DNA from: JAIBAC01 sp046331095
GTDB taxonomy: Bacteria > Actinomycetota > Acidimicrobiia > UBA2766
Assembly (NCBI GenBank): GCA_046331095.1
Contig: JAXLRM010000003.1
Location: 496,001 to 560,000 of the forward strand
Length of the DNA stretch: 64,000 nucleotides
Direction: 5' to 3'
Part shown: positions 1-8,203 of the stretch, piece after piece
How the letters are laid out: every line of letters begins with the position of its first letter
Numbering within the stretch: the stretch's first letter is position 1
Position numbers and translations under genes: made by a program
Notes under the pieces: model-generated
The model's input: only the letters and a program-made list of their open reading frames with translations
Databases searched by the model: none
Told to the model about the DNA's origin: nothing

Positions 1-1178
1 GTGGTGATGCGGCCGCGGCCGTGCACGACGGCGTTGTCCACGAGGGCGTCGAGCACACGGCGCAGCACCTCGGGGTCGGTCCACACGTACCCACCCGGCG
101 ACGTATCCACGACGACGACGTCACGCCCACCGACGTCGGCACGGCGCCGCGTCGCCGCCGCCACCGCTCCCGCGACCTCGGCCGGCGCGACCCAGGCTCC
201 CGAGCGCACCGATGTGCCGTCGACGCGGGTGAGGTCGAGGACGTCCTCGACGAGGTCGCCGAGACGCGCTGCCTCGGTGCGCATCTCGACCAGCATCTGC
301 TCACGCTCGGCAGGGTCGATGTCGGGATGGCGCGCGAGCAGGTCGAGGTTGCCACGCAACGACGTCACCGGCGTGCGCAGCTCGTGGGACGCGTCCGCGA
401 GGAAGCGCCGCTGGCTCTCCAGGGTCTCGTGCGACCTCTGCTGCGCGCCGCGCAGCCGCACGAGCATCGCGTCGAAGGCGCGCGCGAGGCGGCCGACTTC
501 GTCTTCCCGGTCGGGAACCGGCACCCGCAGCGACGGGTCCTCGGTCGCCGCGACCGCCTCGGCGGTCTCGCGCATCCTGCGCACCGGCTTCAGGGCCCAC
601 CCGGCGGTCAGTGCAGTGGCGCCGGCGACGAGGGCCGCGACGAGAACCCCGCCGGCCACCAGGAGGAACCCGAGCCGTCGCTGCTGGGTGACGATCTGGG
701 TCACGGGTGTGCCCACGAGGACCGCGCCTCTCGGATAGCCGACGGCGAAGAGCCGGTACGGCACGTCCTCGACGCGGGACGTCCAACCGTGTACGCCCGC
801 ACCGCGGAGTGCGATCTCGGCTGCGTCGGAATCGGCCGTCACGGCGTCGCCGCGCTCGAGGGCGTCGTCGCGGGGCTTGGCGTCGCGGTCGAGGAAGGTG
901 ACGACGTCGGGATCGGCGCCGGCGTCCCGCGGGCGCTGCGACAGGGCCCCGCGGCGTCGCGGCCCCATCCCCCGCACTCCCTGCGGCTGCCCGTCGGGGT
1001 CGGTCGTCACCGTGGGAGAGCCTTGCTCCTGTCCGGCGAGCACGTTGGCGGCACCGGCCAGGGCTACGTCGGTGTTGCGGAAGGCGCTGCGCAGCTGCGC
1101 CGCGAAGAGCGCCCCGGCGAAGAGCACGTACACCGCGACCACGATCCCCGTCGTGATCAGCGTGAGCCGCAACCGCAA
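1..1178 (-). CDS. Two-component sensor histidine kinase (C-terminus beyond left edge)
   Basis: Membrane sensor kinase that autophosphorylates on histidine and should phosphorylate the regulator encoded just upstream. I read a first membrane helix at about residues 5-25, an extracytoplasmic segment of about 120 residues, a second helix near residues 155-180, a HAMP-like linker, and a HisKA box with SHELRTP where His is residue 265. The N box (LVDNAVVHGRGR) is the last thing before the window edge, so the ATPase domain is cut by the window and not by mutation. The only start possible after the regulator stop is TTG at 1178, because the frame upstream is closed by that same TGA. The stop-to-start gap is 3 nt, so the genes are translationally coupled. 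The stimulus cannot be read from the sequence. Confidence 0.93.
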   Translation of the reverse strand, partial: MRLRLTLITTGIVVAVYVLFAGALFAAQLRSAFRNTDVALAGAANVLAGQEQGSPTVTTDPDGQPQGVRGMGPRRRGALSQRPRDAGADPDVVTFLDRDAKPRDDALERGDAVTADSDAAEIALRGAGVHGWTSRVEDVPYRLFAVGYPRGAVLVGTPVTQIVTQQRRLGFLLVAGGVLVAALVAGATALTAGWALKPVRRMRETAEAVAATEDPSLRVPVPDREDEVGRLARAFDAMLVRLRGAQQRSHETLESQRRFLADASHELRTPVTSLRGNLDLLARHPDIDPAEREQMLVEMRTEAARLGDLVEDVLDLTRVDGTSVRSGAWVAPAEVAGAVAAATRRRADVGGRDVVVVDTSPGGYVWTDPEVLRRVLDALVDNAVVHGRGRIT

Positions 1179-1181
1179 CCC

Positions 1182-1859
1182 TCAGCCCTCCCGCAGCGCG
1201 AAACCGACTCCGCGCACCGTGTGCAGCAGCCGCGGTGCGCCACCGGCCTCGAGCTTGCGTCGCAGGTACCCGACATAGACGTCGACGGTGTTGGGCTCCG
1301 CCTCGAACTCGTGGCCCCACACGCGCTCGAGCAGTTGGAAGCGGTCGAGCACCTGACCGGGGTGCCGCATGAACATCTCGAGCAGGTCGAACTCGCGGCG
1401 GGTCAGGTCGAGGTCGGCGTCACCGCGGCTCACGGCCCGGGTCGCGGGGTCGAGGGTCAGGTCGTCGAAGCGCAGCGGCCCGGACTCGTCACCGCGGCGG
1501 CGCAGGAGAGCCTCGATCCGCGCGAGGAGCTCCTCGATCGCGAACGGCTTCCCGAGGTAGTCGTCGGCGCCGCTCTGGAGCCCGACGACACGGTCGGCAA
1601 CCTCGCTGCGGGCGGTGAGCATCAGGATCGGCACGTCGTTGCCGAGCGAGCGCAGCCGCGTGCACACGTCGAGGCCGTCGATGTCGGGCAGACCGAGGTC
1701 GAGCACGACCGCTGCGGGCAGCGAGCGCCGCACGGTGTCGAGTGCGGCCTCACCGTCGATGGCGACCGCGGTCGCGTACCCCTCGAGGCGCAGGGCCCGC
1801 GCGGCCATCGCCGCGATGGCGGGATCGTCGTCGACCACGAGGATCAGCTCTCCCGCCAT
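1182..1859 (-). CDS. OmpR-family response regulator
   Basis: 225-residue DNA-binding response regulator. The receiver domain (residues 1-120) has the acidic pair DDD near residue 10, the phospho-acceptor Asp54 in VVLDLGLPD, the switch Thr in MLTARS and the conserved Lys in LGKPFA. The C-terminal half is an OmpR/PhoB winged helix with the typical RRKLE and VRGVGFAL elements, so it should bind DNA as a dimer after phosphorylation. It lies directly upstream of the kinase gene (3-nt gap) and 13 nt downstream of a small secreted protein gene, so the three probably form one operon. Target genes are unknown; autoregulation of this operon is usual in the family but is not shown here. Confidence 0.95.
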   Translation of the reverse strand: MAGELILVVDDDPAIAAMAARALRLEGYATAVAIDGEAALDTVRRSLPAAVVLDLGLPDIDGLDVCTRLRSLGNDVPILMLTARSEVADRVVGLQSGADDYLGKPFAIEELLARIEALLRRRGDESGPLRFDDLTLDPATRAVSRGDADLDLTRREFDLLEMFMRHPGQVLDRFQLLERVWGHEFEAEPNTVDVYVGYLRRKLEAGGAPRLLHTVRGVGFALREG

Positions 1860-1872
1860 CGCGGCCCCAGGC

Positions 1873-2400
1873 CTAAGAGTCCGCCGGGGTACCGGGCTCC
1901 TCCACCACGCCGGTGTCGACCGTGGCGGCGGGAGGTGCAGCAGGAGGCGTGTAGACGGGTGCGGCCGCGACCGCCGCGGGCTGGGCCGGCACAGGTGCGT
2001 ACTGCGGCGGCGCAGCCGGAGTGTCGTTGCGCCTGCGGCCGCGGCCGCGGCCGATCAGGAACCCGATCAGAGCACCGACGGCGAGCACGACGAGAGCGCC
2101 GAGACCCGCCGCTGCCAGCCACAGGAGTCCCCAGCCGCCATCACGCCCACCGGCTCGGAACGCACCGGGGCCGGGCATGCCGCGTCCGCGCTCGTTCCCG
2201 TCACCGCGATCGTCCCAGTCCATCCGGTGCCGTCCCATCGGACCGAAACGTTCGTATTGAGGGACCTGCTGCTGCTGGGTGGTCGGTGGCTGCGACGTGG
2301 GAGTTGGTGTGGTCGGGGTCTGGGCCGACGCAGGTGCGGCCGCGAAGACGAGACCTGCGGTCAGTGCGGCGGCTGCGACGGCATTCCGGACACGGGGCAT
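1873..2400 (-). CDS. Small secreted membrane protein, Gln/Pro-rich
   Basis: 175-residue protein of unknown function. Residues 1-26 are a Sec signal peptide ending AASA before QTPT. A Thr/Pro/Gln-rich stretch (25-47) and a charged, Gly/Arg/Asp-rich segment (50-90) follow. One membrane helix lies at about 91-117, followed by an RGRGRRR stop-transfer cluster and an Ala/Pro-rich cytoplasmic tail. The ATG at 2400 has a GAGGAG ribosome site at good distance. It is first in a likely operon with the two-component pair, so it may be a membrane accessory sensor or a target of that system; this is inference from position only. I do not recognise a named domain. Confidence 0.8.
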   Translation of the reverse strand: MPRVRNAVAAAALTAGLVFAAAPASAQTPTTPTPTSQPPTTQQQQVPQYERFGPMGRHRMDWDDRGDGNERGRGMPGPGAFRAGGRDGGWGLLWLAAAGLGALVVLAVGALIGFLIGRGRGRRRNDTPAAPPQYAPVPAQPAAVAAAPVYTPPAAPPAATVDTGVVEEPGTPADS

Positions 2401-2535
2401 GCGAGCTCCTCTTTCGGGTTCGCACTCGAGGATGCACCCTGATCTTGTGAGAATCGTGGGAACAGAGCATGCCCGACGTGGGGACGCGAAAGGGCGTCAT
2501 TCGCCGATCCACGTCCCACGTCGATCCGGCGGAGC

Positions 2536-5500
2536 TCAGAGAGGGCCGGGCTCGACCCAGGTCGACCATTCGCTGCGGGCGCCGTCCTTGACGGTGCGGA
2601 CGTGCCAGCGGTACTGCGACCCGCGGCACAGCGACGGGTTCGAGAACACCTGACCCGCGTCGTGGTAGGTGCGAACCGTGCCGCCCCCGACGCTCCTGGG
2701 CCCGAACGACCCGTTGAGGATGCAGCCGGCGACGAACTCACGCTCGATCTCGAAGTCGCTCGCGTACGCGACGGGGTCCCACTTGAAGTCGGCGTAGGCG
2801 TAGTCCCACGCGACGCCGCCGCCACCGCGGCCGGTGAGGCGGAAGTTCGACGGCGGCCGCAGCGCGTCGACGCGGACCGCCCGCGTCGTCGTGGCGCTCA
2901 GGCCGGCGTCGTTGATGACCGTGAGCGTCACGAGGTACGTGCCGCCGGTGGCGTAGGTGTGCGAGGCCGTCGCGCCCGCTGCCGTCGATCCGTCGCCGAA
3001 GTCCCACGCGTAGCTCTGGATCCCGCCGCCGGGTGTCGGGTCGACCGAGGCGCTCGCGTCGACGTCGACCTGCTGGGGGGCGAGGCCGGCCACGGGGCTG
3101 GCCACGAAGTCGGCGTCAGGTGTCAGTGGCACCGGGTCCTGGGTGACGTCGGTCACCGACCAGGCCAGCCGGTACCCGGCGATCTGGAACGGACCTGTGA
3201 CCCTGAACCAGTTGTGGGCGCCCTGCGCCCCGGACGCGCCCAGTGCCGTAACGGGACTGAAGAAGACAGCCGTGGACTGGACGAAGCCGACGCTCGGGTC
3301 GCTCACCGAGATGCTGCCGAGGTGGATCGGCATCCCGAAGAGGCCGCTCACGTTGAACGTGACCGTCGCACTCCCACCGCTCTTGCCCGGGATCGTCGCC
3401 ACGCCCGCGACCCTGCGGATCACACCCGTGCCGGTCTTGGTCACGTTGACGGCGCCGGTCTGCACCTGCGCTGAGTTCGTGTAGGTCGCCGCGCCCGTGA
3501 AGGCCAGCGACACGCTTCGATAGGTACCCGTGACGACGACGGACTTCGTCGCCTGCGCCGCGCTGCCCGCCGAGTCGGTGACCGTGACCGCCGCCGTGTA
3601 GGTGCCCGGCTGGGTGTACGTGTGCGAACCCGTCGGCCCGAAGCCGGTCGCGCCGTCGCCGAAGTCCCAGGCGTAGTCGGCGATCGTGCCCTGGACCACG
3701 GTCGACGCCGACGCGTCGAAGTCCACGGCGAGCGGTGCCGCGCCGATGCGGGGCGACACCGTCATCTTGGGCACCACGTTGCCGCTGCCCGCCTTGATGA
3801 CAGGGGCGGCCTGGAATGTGAGGTCGAACGAGCCGGTGCCGCTCACCGCGCCGTCCACCGAGGCGGTCCCGAGCCCGCACCCGCTCGACGCCGGGATCTG
3901 CACGCCGGACGCGACCAGCCGCACCCTGCCGGTGGCGGGGTCGTACGGGCTGCCGGTCAGTGCAGCGCTGGTGCCGCTCGTGAACGGCACCTGGAACGGG
4001 CCGACGCTGCAGCCGCCTGCGAACGGGATGCCCGAGATGCGGATCGTGAGCGGCGTCGTGAACGTCGTCTCGCCCGTCACGGGGTCGAGCCGGCCGGTCC
4101 CGGCGGACTCGTTGGTGAGGCCGATGGTGACCGTCACGCCGGACGCCGACTGGGTGAACGACGGGAAGCGCACCCCGCCTGCAGGAACCGTGAGGGAACC
4201 GTCGCCCGCGACGCTGCCGTCCACGCGCAAAGGCTTGGCCGGGTCGACGACGTAGGGGGTCGCTCCGAGGTTGCCCGATCCGGCGATCGATGTCAGCGAG
4301 ATCGCACCCGGGTTCGCGACACCACCGGTGCCGCCCGATCCACCTCCCGGTGGCGCCGGTGTGGTGGGCGTCAACGCCGACGTCGGCACCGGCACGAACG
4401 CGTCGCCGCCGGTCGGGTCCCACAGCAGCAGCACACCGCCGGCACCGCCGTCGTCACGCACCGACACCTCGACGGGGACGGTGCTGTTGGGCGCGACGGT
4501 CACCACACCGCTCGTGTTCGTGTGTGTCGTGGCGTCCCAGTCGTCGAAGATCGCCTGGTTGTCGACCCGGAGCCGCTGCCCGTCGTCGGACACGAGGCGG
4601 AACTTGACCGCCGCCGACGCGCCCGTGCTGAGCCCGCCGGTCCAACGCACCGAGAAGTCGTCGTCGCCGACTCCGGGGTAGGGCGACGCGCCGGCGCCCC
4701 AGCGGTACGCCACCTGGGAGTCGGTCCGGCTCCCGACGGCGCTGTCGTGGTTGGGCCCGTTGTAGTAGGTGCCCGTCAGGCCGGTGGAACCGGCGGCAGG
4801 GGGGGTCAGGGCGCCCGCGGGGACCGTCGTGAAGTTCGTGCCGCCGTAAGGGTCCCACTGCAGGCGCACCGATGACGGTCCGCCGGTGTCGCGCAGCTGC
4901 AGCTCGATCGGGTACGACGTGTTCGGGTCGACCGCGATGGCGGTGGAGTCGTCGGTCGCGTAGGTGCTCCACTTGTCGAGCACGGTCGTGCCGTTGAAGA
5001 CCAGCCGCGTCCCGTCGTCGTGGCTGACGCGGAAGCGCACCGACGACGCCGATCCGGTCTTGATGGTCCCGCTCCAGCGTACGGAGAAGTTGTCGCTGGC
5101 CATCGCCGGCACGGGCACCGGCGCGCCCGAGCCGAAGTCGATGTCGAGGGGGGCGTCGATGCGTGAAGCCACCGGGGTGTCGAAGTTGGTGCCGTTGAAG
5201 TACTCGCCGAGAAGACCGCCGGCGCCCTGTCCCGGTGTCGGCTGCGACGCGGGCCTGTTCAGGTTCGTGGTCGGGATCGTCGAGTAGGTGGTCCCGCCGC
5301 TGGGGTCCCAACGCAGGTCGACGCTGGCGTTGCCGAGGCTCTCCTGGAGTTGCACCTCGATCGGGTACGCCGTGTTGGGCTGCACAGCGATCGGCCCGCT
5401 CGTGTTGGTGTACACGCCCGAGTCCCAGTTGTCGAAGACGGTCTGTCCTCCGAAGATGAGCCGCTGGCCGTTGTCGCTCGCCATCTGGAGGCGGATCGAG

Positions 5501-7092
5501 GACGCCGCTCCGGTGGTGAGCGTGCCGGTCCAGCGCACCGAGAAGGCATCCGCGTTGACGCCGGCGATCGGCGCCCCCGAGCCCCAGTCGAAGCTGACCA
5601 CGGCGTCGTCGCGTGTCGTCACGGGTGTCTCGAAGTTCTTCCCGTTGAAGTACTCGCCGCGCAGGCCCGGCGGCCCCAGGACTATGGGGTCGGGTGGCGG
5701 TGGAGGCCGGAGTGCGTCCATGGGCACGGTGACGTAGTTCGTGCCGCCGGTCGGGTCCCACTGCAGGACGAGCTGCGCCGCTCCCCCGCTGTCCTTGAGT
5801 TCGACCTGGATCGGCACGTCGGTGCCGGGCGTCACCGCGACAGCGGCGCTGTCATGGGTGCCGAAGTTGCTCCACTGGTCGAGCACGAGCGCACCGTCGA
5901 GCCGGACGCGCACGCCGTCGTCGTGGAGGACCCGGAAGCGCACGTTGGGCGAGGCGCCGGTGTGGATCGTGCCGCGCCAGCGTGCACTGAAGTCGTTGTT
6001 CATGCTGGCGTCCTGGAGCGGCTTGTAGGTGCCCCACGTGTAGTCGACGACGGGGTCGACCCGCGATCCGACGAAGCTGTTGAAGTCCTGGCCGTTGAAG
6101 TACTCGCCGAGGAGGCCGCCGGTCAGCTGGAGTGGTGCGAGCACGTCGCTGGGGACGGGCACGAAGTTGGTGCCGCCGGTGGGGTCCCACTGCAAGGCGA
6201 GCTTGGACGTCCCGCTGACGTCGCGCATCTCGAGCTGGATCGGCACGCCCGCCCCGGGGGCCACGGCGATCGCGCCGGTGTCGTCGGTCGCATAGGTGTT
6301 CCACTTGTCGAGCACGAGCGCGCCGCCGACCCACAGACGCGTGCCGTCGTCGTGGGCGACGCGGAAGCGCACCGACGCGCCGGGCGGCGTGATCGTGCCG
6401 CGCCAGCGCGCCGAGAAGTGGTCGGAGTCCATCATCGGGTCCGAGGTGGGGGCGTTGGAGCCCCAGTCGAAGGTGACCTCGGGGTCGACGCGGCGGGTCA
6501 CGAGGGCCTGGAAGGCCTCGCCGTCGTAGTACTCGGCGAGGAGCCCGCCGGCGTAGGTCTTGGGGGTGAGGCTCGTGCTCGGCACGGGTACGAAGTTGGT
6601 TCCCCCGGCCGGATCCCACTGGAGGGAGATCCGCGACGCGCCGCTGCCGTCGCGCAGGCGCACCTCGACGGGGTAGTCGGTGTCGGGCGTGACCGCCAGG
6701 ACCGCGGTGTCGTCGGTGGCGAACGTGTTCCACTTGTCGAGCACGGTGGTGCCGTTGAAGACGAGGCGGGCGCCGTCGTCGTGCTCGATCCGGAAGCGGA
6801 CCGACGCCGCCGATCCCGTTCTGATGGTGCCGCGCCAGCGCACCGAGAAGTTGTCGGCGTTCATGTCGGTGCGTGCGAGCGGCCGCGCCGTGCCGAAGTC
6901 GAAGTCCACGCTCGCGTCGATGCGGGAGTCGACGAAGGTCTCGAAGTTCTGACCGTTGAAGTACTCGCCGAGGAGGCCGCCCCCGGCGGCGCCCGCACCC
7001 GGGGTGCCGGCCAGGTTCAATGCGACGACGGCTGCGACCGCCGTGACCAAGGCCGCACCGACCGCGACGACGCGCGCCTTCGTGGATCTCAT
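2536..7092 (-). CDS. Giant secreted protein with six PA14 and two PKD domains
   Basis: 1518-residue exported protein. Residues 1-35 form a signal peptide. Six PA14-type domains of about 140-145 residues follow, each opening with a variant of GEYFNG and carrying RWxGxI, HDDGxRL and LQWDPxGGT motifs; they occupy roughly residues 37-920. A Gly-rich linker leads to a beta-rich region (about 945-1135), then PKD domains around 1140-1220 and 1345-1425 (YAWDFGDG in both), a beta domain between them, and a fibronectin-like C-terminus with paired Cys. PA14 domains commonly bind carbohydrates and PKD domains serve as spacers, so a surface or secreted glycan-binding adhesin is the best guess. No catalytic domain, LPXTG motif or membrane anchor is visible. 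The repeats are similar enough for recombination or assembly collapse. Confidence 0.9.
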   Translation of the reverse strand: MRSTKARVVAVGAALVTAVAAVVALNLAGTPGAGAAGGGLLGEYFNGQNFETFVDSRIDASVDFDFGTARPLARTDMNADNFSVRWRGTIRTGSAASVRFRIEHDDGARLVFNGTTVLDKWNTFATDDTAVLAVTPDTDYPVEVRLRDGSGASRISLQWDPAGGTNFVPVPSTSLTPKTYAGGLLAEYYDGEAFQALVTRRVDPEVTFDWGSNAPTSDPMMDSDHFSARWRGTITPPGASVRFRVAHDDGTRLWVGGALVLDKWNTYATDDTGAIAVAPGAGVPIQLEMRDVSGTSKLALQWDPTGGTNFVPVPSDVLAPLQLTGGLLGEYFNGQDFNSFVGSRVDPVVDYTWGTYKPLQDASMNNDFSARWRGTIHTGASPNVRFRVLHDDGVRVRLDGALVLDQWSNFGTHDSAAVAVTPGTDVPIQVELKDSGGAAQLVLQWDPTGGTNYVTVPMDALRPPPPPDPIVLGPPGLRGEYFNGKNFETPVTTRDDAVVSFDWGSGAPIAGVNADAFSVRWTGTLTTGAASSIRLQMASDNGQRLIFGGQTVFDNWDSGVYTNTSGPIAVQPNTAYPIEVQLQESLGNASVDLRWDPSGGTTYSTIPTTNLNRPASQPTPGQGAGGLLGEYFNGTNFDTPVASRIDAPLDIDFGSGAPVPVPAMASDNFSVRWSGTIKTGSASSVRFRVSHDDGTRLVFNGTTVLDKWSTYATDDSTAIAVDPNTSYPIELQLRDTGGPSSVRLQWDPYGGTNFTTVPAGALTPPAAGSTGLTGTYYNGPNHDSAVGSRTDSQVAYRWGAGASPYPGVGDDDFSVRWTGGLSTGASAAVKFRLVSDDGQRLRVDNQAIFDDWDATTHTNTSGVVTVAPNSTVPVEVSVRDDGGAGGVLLLWDPTGGDAFVPVPTSALTPTTPAPPGGGSGGTGGVANPGAISLTSIAGSGNLGATPYVVDPAKPLRVDGSVAGDGSLTVPAGGVRFPSFTQSASGVTVTIGLTNESAGTGRLDPVTGETTFTTPLTIRISGIPFAGGCSVGPFQVPFTSGTSAALTGSPYDPATGRVRLVASGVQIPASSGCGLGTASVDGAVSGTGSFDLTFQAAPVIKAGSGNVVPKMTVSPRIGAAPLAVDFDASASTVVQGTIADYAWDFGDGATGFGPTGSHTYTQPGTYTAAVTVTDSAGSAAQATKSVVVTGTYRSVSLAFTGAATYTNSAQVQTGAVNVTKTGTGVIRRVAGVATIPGKSGGSATVTFNVSGLFGMPIHLGSISVSDPSVGFVQSTAVFFSPVTALGASGAQGAHNWFRVTGPFQIAGYRLAWSVTDVTQDPVPLTPDADFVASPVAGLAPQQVDVDASASVDPTPGGGIQSYAWDFGDGSTAAGATASHTYATGGTYLVTLTVINDAGLSATTTRAVRVDALRPPSNFRLTGRGGGGVAWDYAYADFKWDPVAYASDFEIEREFVAGCILNGSFGPRSVGGGTVRTYHDAGQVFSNPSLCRGSQYRWHVRTVKDGARSEWSTWVEPGPL

Positions 7093-7128
7093 CGGTGCTC
7101 CCTCTCGTCCCGTCCCGGAGACCTGTTA

Positions 7129-7155
7129 CCGCCAGTACGCGGTCTTTCCTGGCGG
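7129..7155. repeat. Inverted repeat in the PA14-gene leader
   Basis: CCGCCAG (7129-7135) and CTGGCGG (7149-7155) are perfect inverted arms around a 13-nt loop, about 40 nt upstream of the PA14-protein start on the minus strand. It could be an operator or a hairpin in the 5' leader. I compared the 244-bp gap by eye with cyclic-di-GMP and cobalamin riboswitch cores and saw no match. Confidence 0.5.
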
Positions 7156-7280
7156 GGCGGCATGTTCCTGCGCGAGCAGGGGAACTGTCCCCCTTGCGGG
7201 GACGCACCCGAACCGACGCGGGGACGCCGGGGGCGTCACGCTCACGAAGGCGTCGACGCGCCCACCCGCGTCCCCTTGTC

Positions 7281-7307
7281 TACGCTGGCACCCGACGATC
7301 CGTCAGA
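7281..7307 (+). promoter_or_regulatory. Promoter region with TetR-like operator, enoyl-CoA hydratase gene
   Basis: CCCGACG-ATC-CGTCAGA at 7291-7307 matches 12 of the 14 fixed bases of the palindrome TCTGACG-N3-CGTCAGA found upstream of both acyl-CoA ligase genes in this window. It ends 30 bp before the ATG at 7337, the same distance as at the other two genes. TACGCT at 7281-7286 is a possible -10 element and recurs next to the site at 15909. Repression by one TetR-type regulator is inference. Confidence 0.55.
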
Positions 7308-7336
7308 CGCCGGCCTGGACAAGGGGTAGGGGCTAC

Positions 7337-8137
7337 ATGGCAGAGACCTCACCCGTCGACGGGCTCGTCCTGCGCGAGGACGGACCGCTGCGCTGGATCA
7401 TCCTCGACCGCGACGCTCGCGGCAACTCGCTCACGCCCGGGATGCGCAACCGCATCGTCGACGAGCTCGCCGCCGCCCACGCGGACCACGACGTCCGCGC
7501 CCTCGTCATCACCGCTCGCGGCAAGAGGTTCTGCACCGGCGCCGACATCTCGGGCCGCAGTGGCGGCGAACGTGTCGCCGGCGACGTCGGCGAGATGATC
7601 CGCAGCGGGGCGCAACGCCTCTTCCGTGCCGTGTGGGAGTGCGAGAAGCCGGTCGTGTGCGGCCTCAACGGCACCGCGGCCGGCATCGGCGCCCACCTCG
7701 CGCTGGCGTGCGATCTCGTCGTCGCGGCCCGTTCGGCCAAGCTGATCGAGATCTTCACCCGCCGCGGCTTGATCCCCGACGGCGGCGGCGCCTACCTGCT
7801 CCCCCGCCTCGTGGGCCCGCAGAAGGCCAAGGAGCTCTTCTTCTTCGCGGACGACGTCCCCGCCGTCGAAGCCGAACGGCTCGGGCTCGTGAACCGCGTC
7901 GTCGACGACGACGCGCTCGAGGCGGCTGTCTCGGAATGGGGTCACCGCCTCGCTGCCGGGCCCACACGTGCGTACGCCTTCACCAAGCGCATGGTCAACG
8001 CGAGCCTCGACACCGATCTCGACGGAGCATTCGCCACCGAGGCCACACTCGTGGAGGTGAACCTCCACACCGACGACATGCGCGAGGGCATGGCCGCGTT
8101 CGCGGAACGGCGCGAGCCCGAGTTCACGGGCCGCTGA
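7337..8137 (+). CDS. Enoyl-CoA hydratase/isomerase family protein
   Basis: 266-residue crotonase-fold protein, normal length for the family, which usually hydrates trans-2-enoyl-CoA in fatty-acid beta-oxidation. The two oxyanion-hole segments are visible: RFCTGADISG near residues 59-68 and NGTAAGIGAHLALACD near 113-128. The segment RGLIPDGGG carries Asp where many hydratases have Glu, so the exact reaction (hydratase, isomerase or hydrolase) is open. The ATG at 7337 starts the recognisable homology; an open frame continues upstream but has no family character. The gene stands alone, with the PA14 gene divergent and the LuxR-family gene convergent. Its upstream palindrome ties it to the two acyl-CoA ligases at 14-18 kb. 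Confidence 0.9.
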   Translation: MAETSPVDGLVLREDGPLRWIILDRDARGNSLTPGMRNRIVDELAAAHADHDVRALVITARGKRFCTGADISGRSGGERVAGDVGEMIRSGAQRLFRAVWECEKPVVCGLNGTAAGIGAHLALACDLVVAARSAKLIEIFTRRGLIPDGGGAYLLPRLVGPQKAKELFFFADDVPAVEAERLGLVNRVVDDDALEAAVSEWGHRLAAGPTRAYAFTKRMVNASLDTDLDGAFATEATLVEVNLHTDDMREGMAAFAERREPEFTGR

Positions 8138-8203
8138 CGGTCCCGCCCGCGCCAAGCGACCGCCTGCGCGATGCCTGACCCCCGTCGGCTCGGCGGCTCG
8201 GTC

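Noticed and set aside
5350..7329. Open frame of 659 codons on the plus strand
   Set aside because: Antisense to the PA14 repeats; its internal repetition only mirrors the repeated domains of the real gene.
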